From Amycolatopsis regifaucium (GTDB lineage: Bacteria; Actinomycetota; Actinomycetes; Mycobacteriales; Pseudonocardiaceae), in the NCBI RefSeq assembly GCF_001613935.1, contig NZ_LQCI01000004.1:62001-126000 (forward strand): 64,000 nt of DNA, given 5' to 3'. The notes beneath the pieces are model-generated. The model had not been told where the DNA came from. It was given only the letters and a program-made list of their open reading frames with translations, and did not search any database. This document shows, one piece after another, positions 1 through 7,883 of the stretch. The translations under genes and the position numbers were made by a program. Within the stretch, counting starts at the first letter, position 1, and each line of letters starts with the position of its first letter.

Positions 1-360
1 GCCGACGCCGTGCAAGCCACCGGAGGTCTTGTAGCCCGAGCCGCCGAACTTGCCGCCGGCGTGCAGCCTCGTCAGCACCAGTTCGACACCGGACAAACCG
101 GATTTGGCGTGCGTGCCGGTGGGGATGCCCCGGCCGTCGTCGTCGACCTGGACACTGCCGTCGGCGTGCAGGGTGACCACGATCTTCGTGGCGTGACCCG
201 CCACACCTTCATCGGTCGAGTTGTCCACGACCTCGGAGAACAGGTGGTTGATACCGCGGCTGTCGGTGGAGCCGATGTACATCCCGGGGCGCTTGCGGAC
301 CGCTTCCAGACCCTCGAGATGCGTCAGGTCGTCGGCCCCGTACAGGGTCTCAGCAGTCAC
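1..360 (-). CDS. parE: DNA topoisomerase IV-type subunit B (ParE-like), N-terminal part
   Basis: Partial gene whose 3' part lies beyond the left edge; 120 codons are visible, starting at a GTG preceded by an AGGAG ribosome site. The product would be the ATPase subunit of a type IIA topoisomerase. Visible GHKL motifs are the N-box [14 protein letters not shown] and SGGLHGVG, and the N terminus carries [18 protein letters not shown]. The stretch [19 protein letters not shown] resembles actinobacterial ParE more than GyrB, so I read it as topoisomerase IV subunit B. The ParC/GyrA partner is not in the window. A LexA-type box lies about 125 bases upstream. Confidence 0.9.
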   Translation of the reverse strand, partial: MTAETLYGADDLTHLEGLEAVRKRPGMYIGSTDSRGINHLFSEVVDNSTDEGVAGHATKIVVTLHADGSVQVDDDGRGIPTGTHAKSGLSGVELVLTRLHAGGKFGGSGYKTSGGLHGVG

Positions 361-483
361 TGGGTCTTTCTCCTGGAGTCGTGGCTCGCGAACTTGCTCG
401 TGGAGGTGGCGTTCAACGCGACACCGTACTGGAGGATATCCGGCAGCCCCGACAGTTCGTCTTCTCCAGCGCCCTCGGTGTGG

Positions 484-497
484 CGAACACCTGTTCG
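484..497. promoter_or_regulatory. LexA/SOS-type box
   Basis: The sequence CGAAC-ACCT-GTTCG is a perfect inverted repeat matching the actinobacterial LexA core CGAAC-N4-GTTCG. It lies between the divergent parE-like gene and the cyclase-like membrane gene at 645, so it could act on either. The outer bases of the full consensus (TCGAAC...GTTCGA) are not both present. Confidence 0.5.
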
Positions 498-644
498 TGG
501 CCACGCCCTGTCATCCGATGTCGCCCTTTCGCGACCGTCCGTGAAGACCGGTGCTTTTACCCTGGTCCTGCTCCTGACAGTCATCTGATGAGGCGTTATG
601 GTTTCCAGTGTCACACTGCTGGGGGCGGCAGGGGGAATCGGGAA

Positions 645-1586
645 GTGACCGTCGGAGTCGGTCCCACGCGCGCGTCGATCGCGCAGCGCGTGGTGAGTCT
701 TTGGTATTTCGTGGTGGTCATCGCGTCACTCGGGCTGCTCGCGCCCCTGCCGTTCGTGCACGCGGCGATCCGGCTGCGCCGCCCGTTCGTGTTGCTGTAC
801 GTGCTGATCTACGGCATCGCCTCCTTCGGGCTGATCTGGCTGCTCGCGACCGGGGAGACAGAGGGCGAGGTCGAGACGGCCATGGCCCTCTCGTGGTTCT
901 TCGGCACGATCCTGTTGATCACCGTGTCCTGCGTCCACCTCGCCCTGCTGCGGAAGAAGATCCTCTACCCGCAGCGGACGGTCTGGGTCGAATCCGGCAT
1001 GCACTGCGGGCTGTTCTCGATCGACATCGCCGGATTCGGCCAGGTCGGGCGCAGCAGCGACATCTTCGTCCAGGTGCGACGGATGCTTTTCGGCCTGCTG
1101 GCGAACGCCTTCGAGGCCAGCGGGATCTCCTGGAACATGTGTCTCAAACGGGATACCGGTGACGGGATGATCGTCGTCGTCCCGCCGCATTTCCCCAAGT
1201 TCCGGCTGCTGCTCCCGCTGCTTTCACAACTGGCGGCCGAGCTGGCCAAGTACAACGTGGTCACCGATCCGGCGCTGCGGATCCGGGTACGCGTCGCGAT
1301 CCACGCCGGAGAGGTCACGCTCGACGAGTACGGCGTGACGGGGCGGCCGAAGGTGCTGCTCGCCCGGCTGCTCGACTCGCGCGTGCTGCGTGACGCGCTC
1401 GCCGAGGCGCCGGACGAGTCGCCCGTCGTCGTACTCGTCTCGGACCGGTTCCATGAGGACGTCCAGGACCAGGGCGGCCCCGGTCTCGACACGATGAGCT
1501 ACCGGCAGGTGCTCGTGCAGGAGAAGGAGACCGAGGTCCTCGCCTGGCTGCACGTCCCGACGCCGGTGGTCAGAGGGCTGCCGTGA
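645..1586 (+). CDS. membrane protein with a divergent class III nucleotide-cyclase-like domain
   Basis: About 313 residues from a GTG start. Residues about 15-110 hold three hydrophobic segments. After them comes a domain that looks like a class III adenylate/guanylate cyclase: SIDIAGF carries the first metal-binding Asp and KRDTGDG the second, followed by RVRVAIHAGEV. The usual G..VN.AAR stretch is replaced by GRPKVLLARLL, so the transition-state Asn is absent and activity is uncertain. It could be a weak cyclase, a nucleotide sensor or a structural relic. The start at 645 was chosen because the frame upstream does not look like protein. The 3' end overlaps the convergent GH76 gene by 17 bases. 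Confidence 0.7.
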   Translation: MTVGVGPTRASIAQRVVSLWYFVVVIASLGLLAPLPFVHAAIRLRRPFVLLYVLIYGIASFGLIWLLATGETEGEVETAMALSWFFGTILLITVSCVHLALLRKKILYPQRTVWVESGMHCGLFSIDIAGFGQVGRSSDIFVQVRRMLFGLLANAFEASGISWNMCLKRDTGDGMIVVVPPHFPKFRLLLPLLSQLAAELAKYNVVTDPALRIRVRVAIHAGEVTLDEYGVTGRPKVLLARLLDSRVLRDALAEAPDESPVVVLVSDRFHEDVQDQGGPGLDTMSYRQVLVQEKETEVLAWLHVPTPVVRGLP

Positions 1587-2997
1587 GGACCTCCAGCGCG
1601 CTGTGCTGACGGGCCGCGTCGATCCGGTCGACCGGACCGGCCCAGCGCAGGCCGTGCTGATCGAGCGAGGTGCGGTTGTTCGCGACGGTCGAATTCGCTT
1701 GGCGGGTCAGGTAAGCGCGGTACGGCCTGCCCGCGAGCGCTCGGTCCAGCTCGCCGAGGTTGCGGGCGTAGGCGCCTTTGAACGACGGTCCATCCGCGCC
1801 GCAGTCGCCGGACTCGCAGGGGTCGCGCAGGATGCCGCCGGAATGCAGTGACGGCGCCGTGGTGGAGGCGTCGGCGAGCCGGCGGGCCCTGGTGAGCAGC
1901 GCGGCGTCACCGGTCGCGCGGTTCAGTTCGACCAGCGCCCCGAGGACGATGCCCTGGTTGTAGCTCCACACGGCGTCGCCGTTGTTGGCGCACGAGGAGT
2001 TCAGCCCGTCGTTGATCAGGTCGCTTCCGTTGATCATGCCGCTGGCGCGGAACCAGTCCCAGATCTCGCGTGCCCGCGCGAGCTGGACCGTGTCACCGGG
2101 GAGGCGGTTGTGCAGTGAAGCGGCGACCTTGACGTACAACTCGTTGGTGACCGCGTTCTTGTACGTCCGCGCCGTCGACCACCACAGACCGCCGCCGCAG
2201 GTACCGTCGCGGTAGGAGTACATGTAGTTCGCCGCGATGACGGCGGTGTCGAGGTAGCGGCGCTCCTTGGTCAGGTCGTAGGCGCGGATCCAGGCGAGTG
2301 CCCACCACCCGGTGTCGTCGATGTATTCGTTCGTGAAGTTGTCGCCGCGATTGCGATCGAAGGTGTTGGCGATGGCGTGGCGGTAGTTCTGCGAACCGGT
2401 GCGGGTGCTGTAGTCGAGGATCGCGGTGAGCGCGTTCGCGGAGTTCCACCAGCCCGTGGTCTGCCAGAGCCCGGTGCCGTTGTCGTAGAACTGCATCAGC
2501 GCGGTGGCCGCCGCCTCGGCGCGATTATTCGCGGCGACGGTGGTGCGAAACCATGGCGTGCAGGCGATTTCCGGGCGATTTCCGGCCTTGCCGCAGGCGC
2601 GAAGCGCGCCGAAACGGTGGGTGGCGGGGTCGTCGCCGTTGAACATCAGGGTCCGCCAGGCGCGGTGGCCGGCGGGGATCTTCGTGTCGCCGATCCGGCT
2701 GTCACCGGCCCAGGTGCGGCCGCCGTCGAAAGAGCGGTCGAGCCATACCTCGTCGCCCCGATCGCCGTTTTCGATGCTGCCCCAGCCCATGTTGTCGCCG
2801 TCGGAGAGGTGCAGCACGATGCCGCGACCCCAGACGGACGTCGTCGCGGGACTTCTGTCGCCGACGGCGACCGCCGGATCGCGGCCGTCGCAGTACTTCG
2901 CGCAGATGGTCGCCGTGACGGACGGGGCGGGAGTGATGGGAGTGGCGGGAGAGAGTGCCAATGTCAACGTTGTCACAAGCAGGGAAGTGAGCCACAT
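1570..2997 (-). CDS. secreted glycoside hydrolase family 76 (alpha-1,6-mannanase-like)
   Basis: 475 residues. GH76 enzymes cleave alpha-1,6-mannan backbones of fungal or mycobacterial-type mannans. The paired Asp motif is clear in YIDDTGWWALAWIRAYDLT, the catalytic DD of the family, and WWSTARTYKNAVTNELY and ASLHNRLPGD are also typical. The N terminus (MWLTSLLVTTLTLALSPATP) is hydrophobic like a Sec signal but lacks the usual basic residues, so the start may be slightly upstream. The same frame runs open far past this start over the next gene, but that part is antisense to a well-supported enzyme. It stands alone, converging with the cyclase-like gene. Confidence 0.85.
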   Translation of the reverse strand: MWLTSLLVTTLTLALSPATPITPAPSVTATICAKYCDGRDPAVAVGDRSPATTSVWGRGIVLHLSDGDNMGWGSIENGDRGDEVWLDRSFDGGRTWAGDSRIGDTKIPAGHRAWRTLMFNGDDPATHRFGALRACGKAGNRPEIACTPWFRTTVAANNRAEAAATALMQFYDNGTGLWQTTGWWNSANALTAILDYSTRTGSQNYRHAIANTFDRNRGDNFTNEYIDDTGWWALAWIRAYDLTKERRYLDTAVIAANYMYSYRDGTCGGGLWWSTARTYKNAVTNELYVKVAASLHNRLPGDTVQLARAREIWDWFRASGMINGSDLINDGLNSSCANNGDAVWSYNQGIVLGALVELNRATGDAALLTRARRLADASTTAPSLHSGGILRDPCESGDCGADGPSFKGAYARNLGELDRALAGRPYRAYLTRQANSTVANNRTSLDQHGLRWAGPVDRIDAARQHSALEVLTAAL

Positions 2998-3156
2998 GGC
3001 TTCGAGTGTGAGGGCGGTCACTTGCGCGTCCGACCAAGTCACTCGTTCAGCTCGCGCCGAAGGTCTGGACCAGCGGGGTGGTGGCAGGGAATACATCTTC
3101 CACGCGTAAGGTTGAACGCTCAAGTAAAGCTGATCCGGTGATAGAGGGAGCAGGTC

Positions 3157-4242
3157 ATGCAGTTCGGAATCTTCACGGTGGGCGATGTGACGACCGACCC
3201 GACCACCGGGGAGGCGCCCAGCGAGTACGAGCGCATCAAGGCGATGGTGCGGATCGCGCTCAAGGCCGAGGAGGTCGGTCTCGACGTTTTCGCGACCGGC
3301 GAGCACCACAACCCGCCCTTCGTGCCTTCTTCTCCGACGACGATGCTCGGCTACATCGCCGCGCGGACGTCGAAACTCATCCTTTCCACGTCGACGACGC
3401 TGATCACCACGAACGACCCGGTGAAGATCGCCGAAGACTTCGCGATGCTCCAGCACCTCGCCGACGGACGGGTCGACCTGATGATGGGCCGTGGCAACAC
3501 CGGACCGGTGTACCCGTGGTTCGGGCAGGACATCCGGCAGGGCATTCCGCTCGCGATCGAGAACTACCACCTGCTGCACCGGTTGTGGCGCGAGGACGTG
3601 GTCAGCTGGTCCGGCAGGTTCCGGACGCCGCTGCAGGAGTTCACCTCGACCCCGCGTCCGCTCGACGGCGTGCCGCCGTTCGTCTGGCACGGTTCGATCC
3701 GCAGCCCGGAGATCGCGGAACAGGCCGCCTACTACGGCGACGGGTTCTTCGCGAACCACATCTTCTGGCCGAAGGAGCACTTCCAGGCGTTGATCGAGCT
3801 GTACCGGGAGCGGTACGAGCACTACGGGCACGGCAAAGCGGACCAGGCCATCGTCGGCCTCGGCGGTCAGGTGTTCCTGCGGCCGAAGTCGCAGGACGCG
3901 GTGCGGGAGTTCCGGCCGTACTTCGACAACGCGCCGGTGTACGGCCACGGGCCGTCGCTGGAGGAGTTCACCGAGCAGACGCCGCTGACCGTCGGAAGCC
4001 CGCAAGAGGTGATCGACAAGACGCTGACCTTCCGCGAGCACTTCGGCGACTACCAGCGTCAGCTGTTCCTGATGGACCACGCCGGGCTGCCGTTGAAGAC
4101 CGTTCTGGAGCAGCTCGACCTGCTCGGCGAGCACGTGATTCCGGTGCTGCGCAAGGAACTCGACTCGCTTCGTCCGGCTCATGTTCCTGAGGCGCCTACG
4201 CACGCTTCGCTTGTCGAGGCTTCTTCGGCGGTGACCGCATGA
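3157..4242 (+). CDS. LLM-class flavin-dependent monooxygenase, CE1758 family
   Basis: 361 residues, a luciferase-like TIM-barrel enzyme expected to oxidise an unknown substrate with FMNH2 and O2. Visible family features are VFATGEHHNPPF, the LSTSTTLITTNDPVKIAEDFAMLQHLADGRVDL region written in shorter form as DGRVDLMMGRGN, and WHGSIRSPEIAEQAAYYGDGFF. The next gene overlaps by four bases and encodes an FMN reductase; this two-gene arrangement is the one described for Corynebacterium efficiens CE1758/CE1759. A good ribosome site (GAGGGAG) precedes the ATG. A near-palindrome TTGAACGCTCAA at 3112-3123 lies in the promoter region and could bind a regulator. Confidence 0.88.
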   Translation: MQFGIFTVGDVTTDPTTGEAPSEYERIKAMVRIALKAEEVGLDVFATGEHHNPPFVPSSPTTMLGYIAARTSKLILSTSTTLITTNDPVKIAEDFAMLQHLADGRVDLMMGRGNTGPVYPWFGQDIRQGIPLAIENYHLLHRLWREDVVSWSGRFRTPLQEFTSTPRPLDGVPPFVWHGSIRSPEIAEQAAYYGDGFFANHIFWPKEHFQALIELYRERYEHYGHGKADQAIVGLGGQVFLRPKSQDAVREFRPYFDNAPVYGHGPSLEEFTEQTPLTVGSPQEVIDKTLTFREHFGDYQRQLFLMDHAGLPLKTVLEQLDLLGEHVIPVLRKELDSLRPAHVPEAPTHASLVEASSAVTA

Positions 4243-4823
4243 CCACGATCGCTGTCGTGACCGCGGGGCTGAGCCAACCGTCCTCGACGCGGCTGCTCGC
4301 GGACAAGCTGGCCGCGGCGGTGTCTTCCGCGCTCCCGGACGTGCAGATCGACGTGATCGAACTTCGCGACCTGGCCATCGACGTCACGAAGAACATGCTG
4401 ACCGGGTTTCCTTCCCCGGCGCTGCGCGCGGCCATCGACACGGTGACCGCCGCGGACGGCCTGATCGCCGTCACGCCGGTGTTCACCGCGTCGTACAGCG
4501 GGCTGTTCAAGTCGTTCTTCGACGTGCTGGACCCGAAGGCGCTCGACGGGAAGCCGGTGCTGATCGGTGCCACCGGCGGGACCGAACGGCACTCGTTGGT
4601 ACTCGACTTCGCGCTGCGTCCGCTCTTCGCCTACCTACGCGCCGAGCCCGTCGCGACGGCGGTGTACGCGGCTTCGTCGGACTGGGCGTCTCCGGGTGAC
4701 CTCGACACGCGGGCTTCGCGGGCGGGGCGGGAGTTCGCCTCCCGGCTGTCCCGGGAAGGGACGGTGGCGGCCCCGGCCAGCGGGTTCGTGCCGTTCGAGC
4801 AGCTGCTGCGCGCGGGGGAGTGA
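4239..4823 (+). CDS. NADPH-dependent FMN reductase, CE1759 family
   Basis: 194 residues with a flavodoxin-like fold. The N-terminal TAGLSQPSSTRLLADKL is the FMN phosphate-binding loop, and TPVFTASYSGLFKSFFDVLD and LIGATGGTERH follow in the places expected for NADPH-dependent FMN reductases. Its ATG overlaps the stop of the monooxygenase (ATGA), so the two are translationally coupled and this protein most likely supplies reduced FMN to its partner. The substrate of the pair is unknown. Confidence 0.88.
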   Translation: MTTIAVVTAGLSQPSSTRLLADKLAAAVSSALPDVQIDVIELRDLAIDVTKNMLTGFPSPALRAAIDTVTAADGLIAVTPVFTASYSGLFKSFFDVLDPKALDGKPVLIGATGGTERHSLVLDFALRPLFAYLRAEPVATAVYAASSDWASPGDLDTRASRAGREFASRLSREGTVAAPASGFVPFEQLLRAGE

Positions 4824-4839
4824 GCAAGGGACCTTTGCT
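4823..4839. repeat. short palindromic repeat, family C, copy 1
   Basis: AGCAAGGGACCTTTGCT. This is exactly the reverse complement of the 17-base elements at 6055 and 22656. It starts at the stop codon of the FMN reductase gene and can form a small hairpin; role unknown, possibly a weak terminator. Confidence 0.6.
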
Positions 4840-4929
4840 GTCGCCTCCGCGGGTCGGGACTGGCCGGACCAGCGCGTTTCCCGCCGGACCGGCACAATCG
4901 AGAGGGACGACGACGGCGAGGAGAAAACG

Positions 4930-5343
4930 GTGGGTATCGGAAAACCCGTGAAGCAGGTGCTGATCCTGATCGCGGGCGGCATTCTCCTGCTGGTCGGCAT
5001 CGCGCTGCTCGTGCTGCCCGGACCGGGCCTGTTGCTCGTGCTCGCCGGTCTGCTCGTGCTGGCGTCGGAGTTCCCGGCGGTGGAGAAATACGTCGATCCC
5101 ATCCGGGACAGGGCGATGAAGGCGGCCGAGGACAGCGTTTCTTCACCGCTGCGCATCGCCGGTTCGGTGCTGGCCGGCCTGTGCCTGCTGGCGGCCGGGG
5201 TCGTGTGGGGGCTGGTGCCCGGGCTGCCACTCGGCGGCTGGAGCACCGGTTCGAGCCTGATCCTGTCCGGGATCATCCTGTTCGCGCTGCTGGTCTGGAG
5301 CTACAAGAGGGTGCGGGACCGGAGGGCCGCGAAGGCCGAATAA
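4930..5343 (+). CDS. PGPGW-motif small integral membrane protein
   Basis: 137 residues from a GTG with GAGGAG nine bases upstream. Two or three hydrophobic segments are visible: residues 8-45, containing LVLPGPGLLLVLAGLLVLA, and two more after residue 75. The PGPG turn with the following LAGLLVLASEF matches a family of small actinobacterial membrane proteins (TIGR02611-like) with no known function. A short amphipathic stretch (VEKYVDPIRDRAMKAAEDS) sits between the first and second membrane parts. The C terminus is basic (KRVRDRRAAKAE) and probably cytoplasmic. Confidence 0.75.
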   Translation: MGIGKPVKQVLILIAGGILLLVGIALLVLPGPGLLLVLAGLLVLASEFPAVEKYVDPIRDRAMKAAEDSVSSPLRIAGSVLAGLCLLAAGVVWGLVPGLPLGGWSTGSSLILSGIILFALLVWSYKRVRDRRAAKAE

Positions 5344-5372
5344 CAGCCGGGTGGTCTGGTACGGTGCGGCGC

Positions 5373-6146
5373 GTGGGCCCCGATTTTCAGCGCGCCCGGC
5401 GGCCGGAACAGGTGGCGGTCCGGCGCACGGCGATCCTCGGGGCGGCGCGCGAACTCCTGGCCGAGCGGCCGGTTTCCCGGATCAGCCTGCGGGAACTGGC
5501 CGATCGCGTCGGCCTGGCGAAGTCGAACGTGCTGCGGTACTTCGACAGCCGCGAGGCGATCTTCCTGGAAGTCCTCGACGCGACCTGGGTCGCGTGGCTC
5601 GACGAGCTTGAAGGCGAGTTAGGCGCTCCTCGTGCCGCGAAGCCTGGGTACGAGCACGAAGTGCGCGTCGCGACCGTCATCGCGAAGTCGCTCTCGCGGC
5701 AGCACCTGCTGTGCGAGCTGATCAGCACGATGGCGGCCGTGCTCGAACGCAACATCTCCGTGGAGACAGCACGGAAGTTCAAGAGCCGGGCCGCCGAGCG
5801 GACCGAACGGCTCGCGGACGTCGTCCGCGCCCAAATCCCGTTGGACGCCGAGGCGGCCGGGCACTTCGCGAAGGCGGTCTTCATCCTCGTCGCGGGCCTG
5901 TGGCCCTACGCGAACCCGGGCGAGGCGGTGGCGACGGTCCTGGCCGAACGGGGAGCGCCCACCGGTCGCGAGATGTTCGTCGACGGGCTGACCGAAGGGC
6001 TGGCCAACCAGCTCGTCGGACTGGTCGTTCGCGCAGGACAGCGCCCCGGGCGAGAGCAAAGGTCCCTTGCTCCCTTCCCGGGCGCGCCGAGCCGGGCGAC
6101 CCTGCCTAAGGTGAGCGGAACCCACTTGCACAAGGAGCGATCATGA
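5373..6146 (+). CDS. TetR-family transcriptional regulator
   Basis: 257 residues. The N-terminal helix-turn-helix reads ISLRELADRVGLAKSNVLRYFDSREAIF, typical of TetR proteins; the rest is the helical ligand and dimer domain, which ends near residue 228. The last 30 or so residues are encoded across a family C palindrome at 6055-6071 and look like translated intergenic DNA, ending in an ATGA overlap with the next gene. The GTG start lies seven bases after TACGGT (5360-5365), the spacing of a leaderless transcript. It probably controls itself and the downstream aldo/keto reductase; the ligand is unknown. Confidence 0.82.
   Translation: MGPDFQRARRPEQVAVRRTAILGAARELLAERPVSRISLRELADRVGLAKSNVLRYFDSREAIFLEVLDATWVAWLDELEGELGAPRAAKPGYEHEVRVATVIAKSLSRQHLLCELISTMAAVLERNISVETARKFKSRAAERTERLADVVRAQIPLDAEAAGHFAKAVFILVAGLWPYANPGEAVATVLAERGAPTGREMFVDGLTEGLANQLVGLVVRAGQRPGREQRSLAPFPGAPSRATLPKVSGTHLHKERS
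6055..6071. repeat. short palindromic repeat, family C, copy 2, inside a coding frame
   Basis: AGCAAAGGTCCCTTGCT, identical to the copy at 22656 and the reverse complement of the copy at 4823. It lies inside the open frame of the TetR gene and appears to encode part of that protein's atypical C-terminal tail. Confidence 0.6.
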
Positions 6147-7000
6147 GCCCAGGCGGCACCCTCACTCTCGGCGATCTCACCGTGAGCCGGATGGGCTACG
6201 GCGCCATGCGGCTGTCCGGCCCCGGCATCTGGGGACCGCCGGGTGACCGCGAAACCGCGATCGCCGTCCTTCGCGAGGCTGTCGAGCTGGGCGTGACCCA
6301 CATCGACACCAGCGACTTCTACGGCCCGCACACGGTCAACGAGCTGATCCGCGAGGCGCTGCACCCGTACCCGGAGAATCTGCACATCGTCACGAAGGTC
6401 GGGGCGAAGCGGACCCCGGACAAGGGCTGGCCTTCGGCGCTCTCGCGGGAGGAACTCACCGCCGCGGTCCACGACAACCTGCGCAACCTCGGCGTCGACG
6501 TGCTCGACGTCGTCAACCTGCGGCTCGCGGGGGAGCACGGCGTCTTCCCGATCCCGGTTTCGATCACGGAGCCGTTCGAGGTCCTCGCCGAGTTGCGACA
6601 GCAGGGCCTGATCCGGCACCTCGGCCTGAGTCACGTCTCGGCGGAGCAGGTCAAGGAAGCCCGCGCCATCGCGCCGGTCGTCTGCGTGCAGAACGAGTAC
6701 AACGTCGCGCAGCGTGCCAACGACGGGTTGCTCGACGCCCTCGCGGCCATCAGCGTCCCGTTCGTGCCGTACTTCCCGCTCGGCGGATTCACCCCGCTGC
6801 AGTCCGGCGTGCTCGACGACTGCGCCCGCCGGGTCGACGCGACGCCGATGCAGGTCGCGCTCGCGTGGCTGCTCCAGCGGTCGCCGAACATCCTGCTGAT
6901 CCCCGGCACGTCCTCGCTGCCGCACCTGCGTGAGAACATCGCCGCCGCGGACCTGGAACTGCCCAAGGACGTCGTCGCGGATCTCGACGCCCTCGCCTAG
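6143..7000 (+). CDS. YdbC/PdxI-type aldo/keto reductase (putative pyridoxal reductase)
   Basis: 285 residues. The protein closely follows my memory of E. coli YdbC (PdxI, pyridoxal reductase), including GYGAMRLSGPGIWGPPGDRE, HIDTSDFYGPH, VHDNLRNLGVDVLDVVNLR and FFPLGGFTPLQS-type stretches, here PYFPLGGFTPLQSG. Tetrad residues Asp, Tyr and Lys are present; the usual catalytic His is Asn in DVVNLR, as in YdbC itself, so this is a feature of the subfamily. It would reduce an aldehyde with NADPH, plausibly pyridoxal to pyridoxine. Coupled to the TetR gene by an ATGA overlap, with its own AAGGAG ribosome site. Confidence 0.85.
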   Translation: MSPGGTLTLGDLTVSRMGYGAMRLSGPGIWGPPGDRETAIAVLREAVELGVTHIDTSDFYGPHTVNELIREALHPYPENLHIVTKVGAKRTPDKGWPSALSREELTAAVHDNLRNLGVDVLDVVNLRLAGEHGVFPIPVSITEPFEVLAELRQQGLIRHLGLSHVSAEQVKEARAIAPVVCVQNEYNVAQRANDGLLDALAAISVPFVPYFPLGGFTPLQSGVLDDCARRVDATPMQVALAWLLQRSPNILLIPGTSSLPHLRENIAAADLELPKDVVADLDALA

Positions 7001-7059
7001 AAGTACATGAAGGCCCCCTTGCTTGCGCCTAGCGCAATGAAGGGGGCCTTCACGTACTT
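7001..7059. terminator. bidirectional hairpin, palindrome family B, copy 1
   Basis: Two 20-base arms (AAGTACATGAAGGCCCCCTT and AAGGGGGCCTTCACGTACTT) with one mismatch flank a smaller GCGC...GCGC stem. It exactly fills the gap between the convergent aldo/keto reductase and ABC permease genes. Related copies lie at 45902 and 56623. Confidence 0.75.
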
Positions 7060-7883
7060 CAGAGGACATCCCGGCGCCGCAGCAGCCAGCCGCCGAGAAC
7101 GGTGAAGGCCACCAGGTACCCGGCCACCACCAGCGTCGCCTGGGGGACGCTGACGAGTTCCCCGACCCCCGGCGTCGCACCGGAAGCGCCGAGCGACGCG
7201 GCCAGCGAACCGGCGTTGGCGCCGGGGAGGGCGCGCTGAAGCGTGTCGACCCAGCCCAGCAGCGGGGCCGCGACCCCGAACAGCAGGTTCTGGACCACGA
7301 GCAGCCACACCAGGCCGAGCCCGATCGGCAGCGCCACCCCGCGCATCGCGATGGCGAGTGCCGCGCCGAGTACCGCCCAGGTCATCGCGATCAGCCAGCC
7401 GGCGCCGATCCCGGTGACCAGCGAGCCGACCGCGGGCCAGTCCATCGCCTCGCCTTCGGAGGCCGCGATGAGCGCGCTCGTGACCGCACCGGTCGCGAAA
7501 CTCGTCAGCACGACGGTCAGTGTCGCGACGGCCAGTGCGCACAACTTTCCACTGTAGACGGTCATCCGCGAAGGACCCTGTGTCAGCACGGTCTTCCACG
7601 TGCTCCAGCCGTATTCGGTGCCGACGGCCAGCACCCCGAGCACGAGCAGGATCGCCCCGAGGAACACCGGTAGCCCGCCGATCGAGTTGCCGACCAGGTT
7701 CGACGGCATGGTCGCGGCCAGCCCGCGATCCGTGCCGGGCGCCCCGCTCGACGAGCCCGCCGCGCCGGCCAGCGGCAGCAGGTAGGTGAACGTCAGCCCG
7801 AGCACGACCGCGATCCCCAGCATGAACCAGTTCGCCGGACGCCGGACGAGTTTCGCCAGCTCGGCGCCGCAACTACCCCACAT
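7059..7883 (-). CDS. ABC-2-type transporter permease
   Basis: 274 residues with about six hydrophobic segments and a short cytoplasmic N terminus (MWGSCGAELAKLVRRPANWF), as in permeases of the bacitracin/lantibiotic-type exporters. The central part EYGWSTWKTVLTQGPSR is typical: a cytoplasmic stretch after the second membrane helix. It forms an exporter with the ATPase gene just upstream, whose 3' end overlaps its start by 11 bases. The cargo cannot be told from sequence; peptides, antibiotics or lipids are possible. The stop codon touches the family B hairpin. Confidence 0.85.
   Translation of the reverse strand: MWGSCGAELAKLVRRPANWFMLGIAVVLGLTFTYLLPLAGAAGSSSGAPGTDRGLAATMPSNLVGNSIGGLPVFLGAILLVLGVLAVGTEYGWSTWKTVLTQGPSRMTVYSGKLCALAVATLTVVLTSFATGAVTSALIAASEGEAMDWPAVGSLVTGIGAGWLIAMTWAVLGAALAIAMRGVALPIGLGLVWLLVVQNLLFGVAAPLLGWVDTLQRALPGANAGSLAASLGASGATPGVGELVSVPQATLVVAGYLVAFTVLGGWLLRRRDVL

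Noticed and set aside
2998..4203. Long minus-strand open frame continuing upstream of the GH76 gene
   Set aside because: It is antisense to the flavin monooxygenase, which has clear family motifs; only the GH76 part is real.
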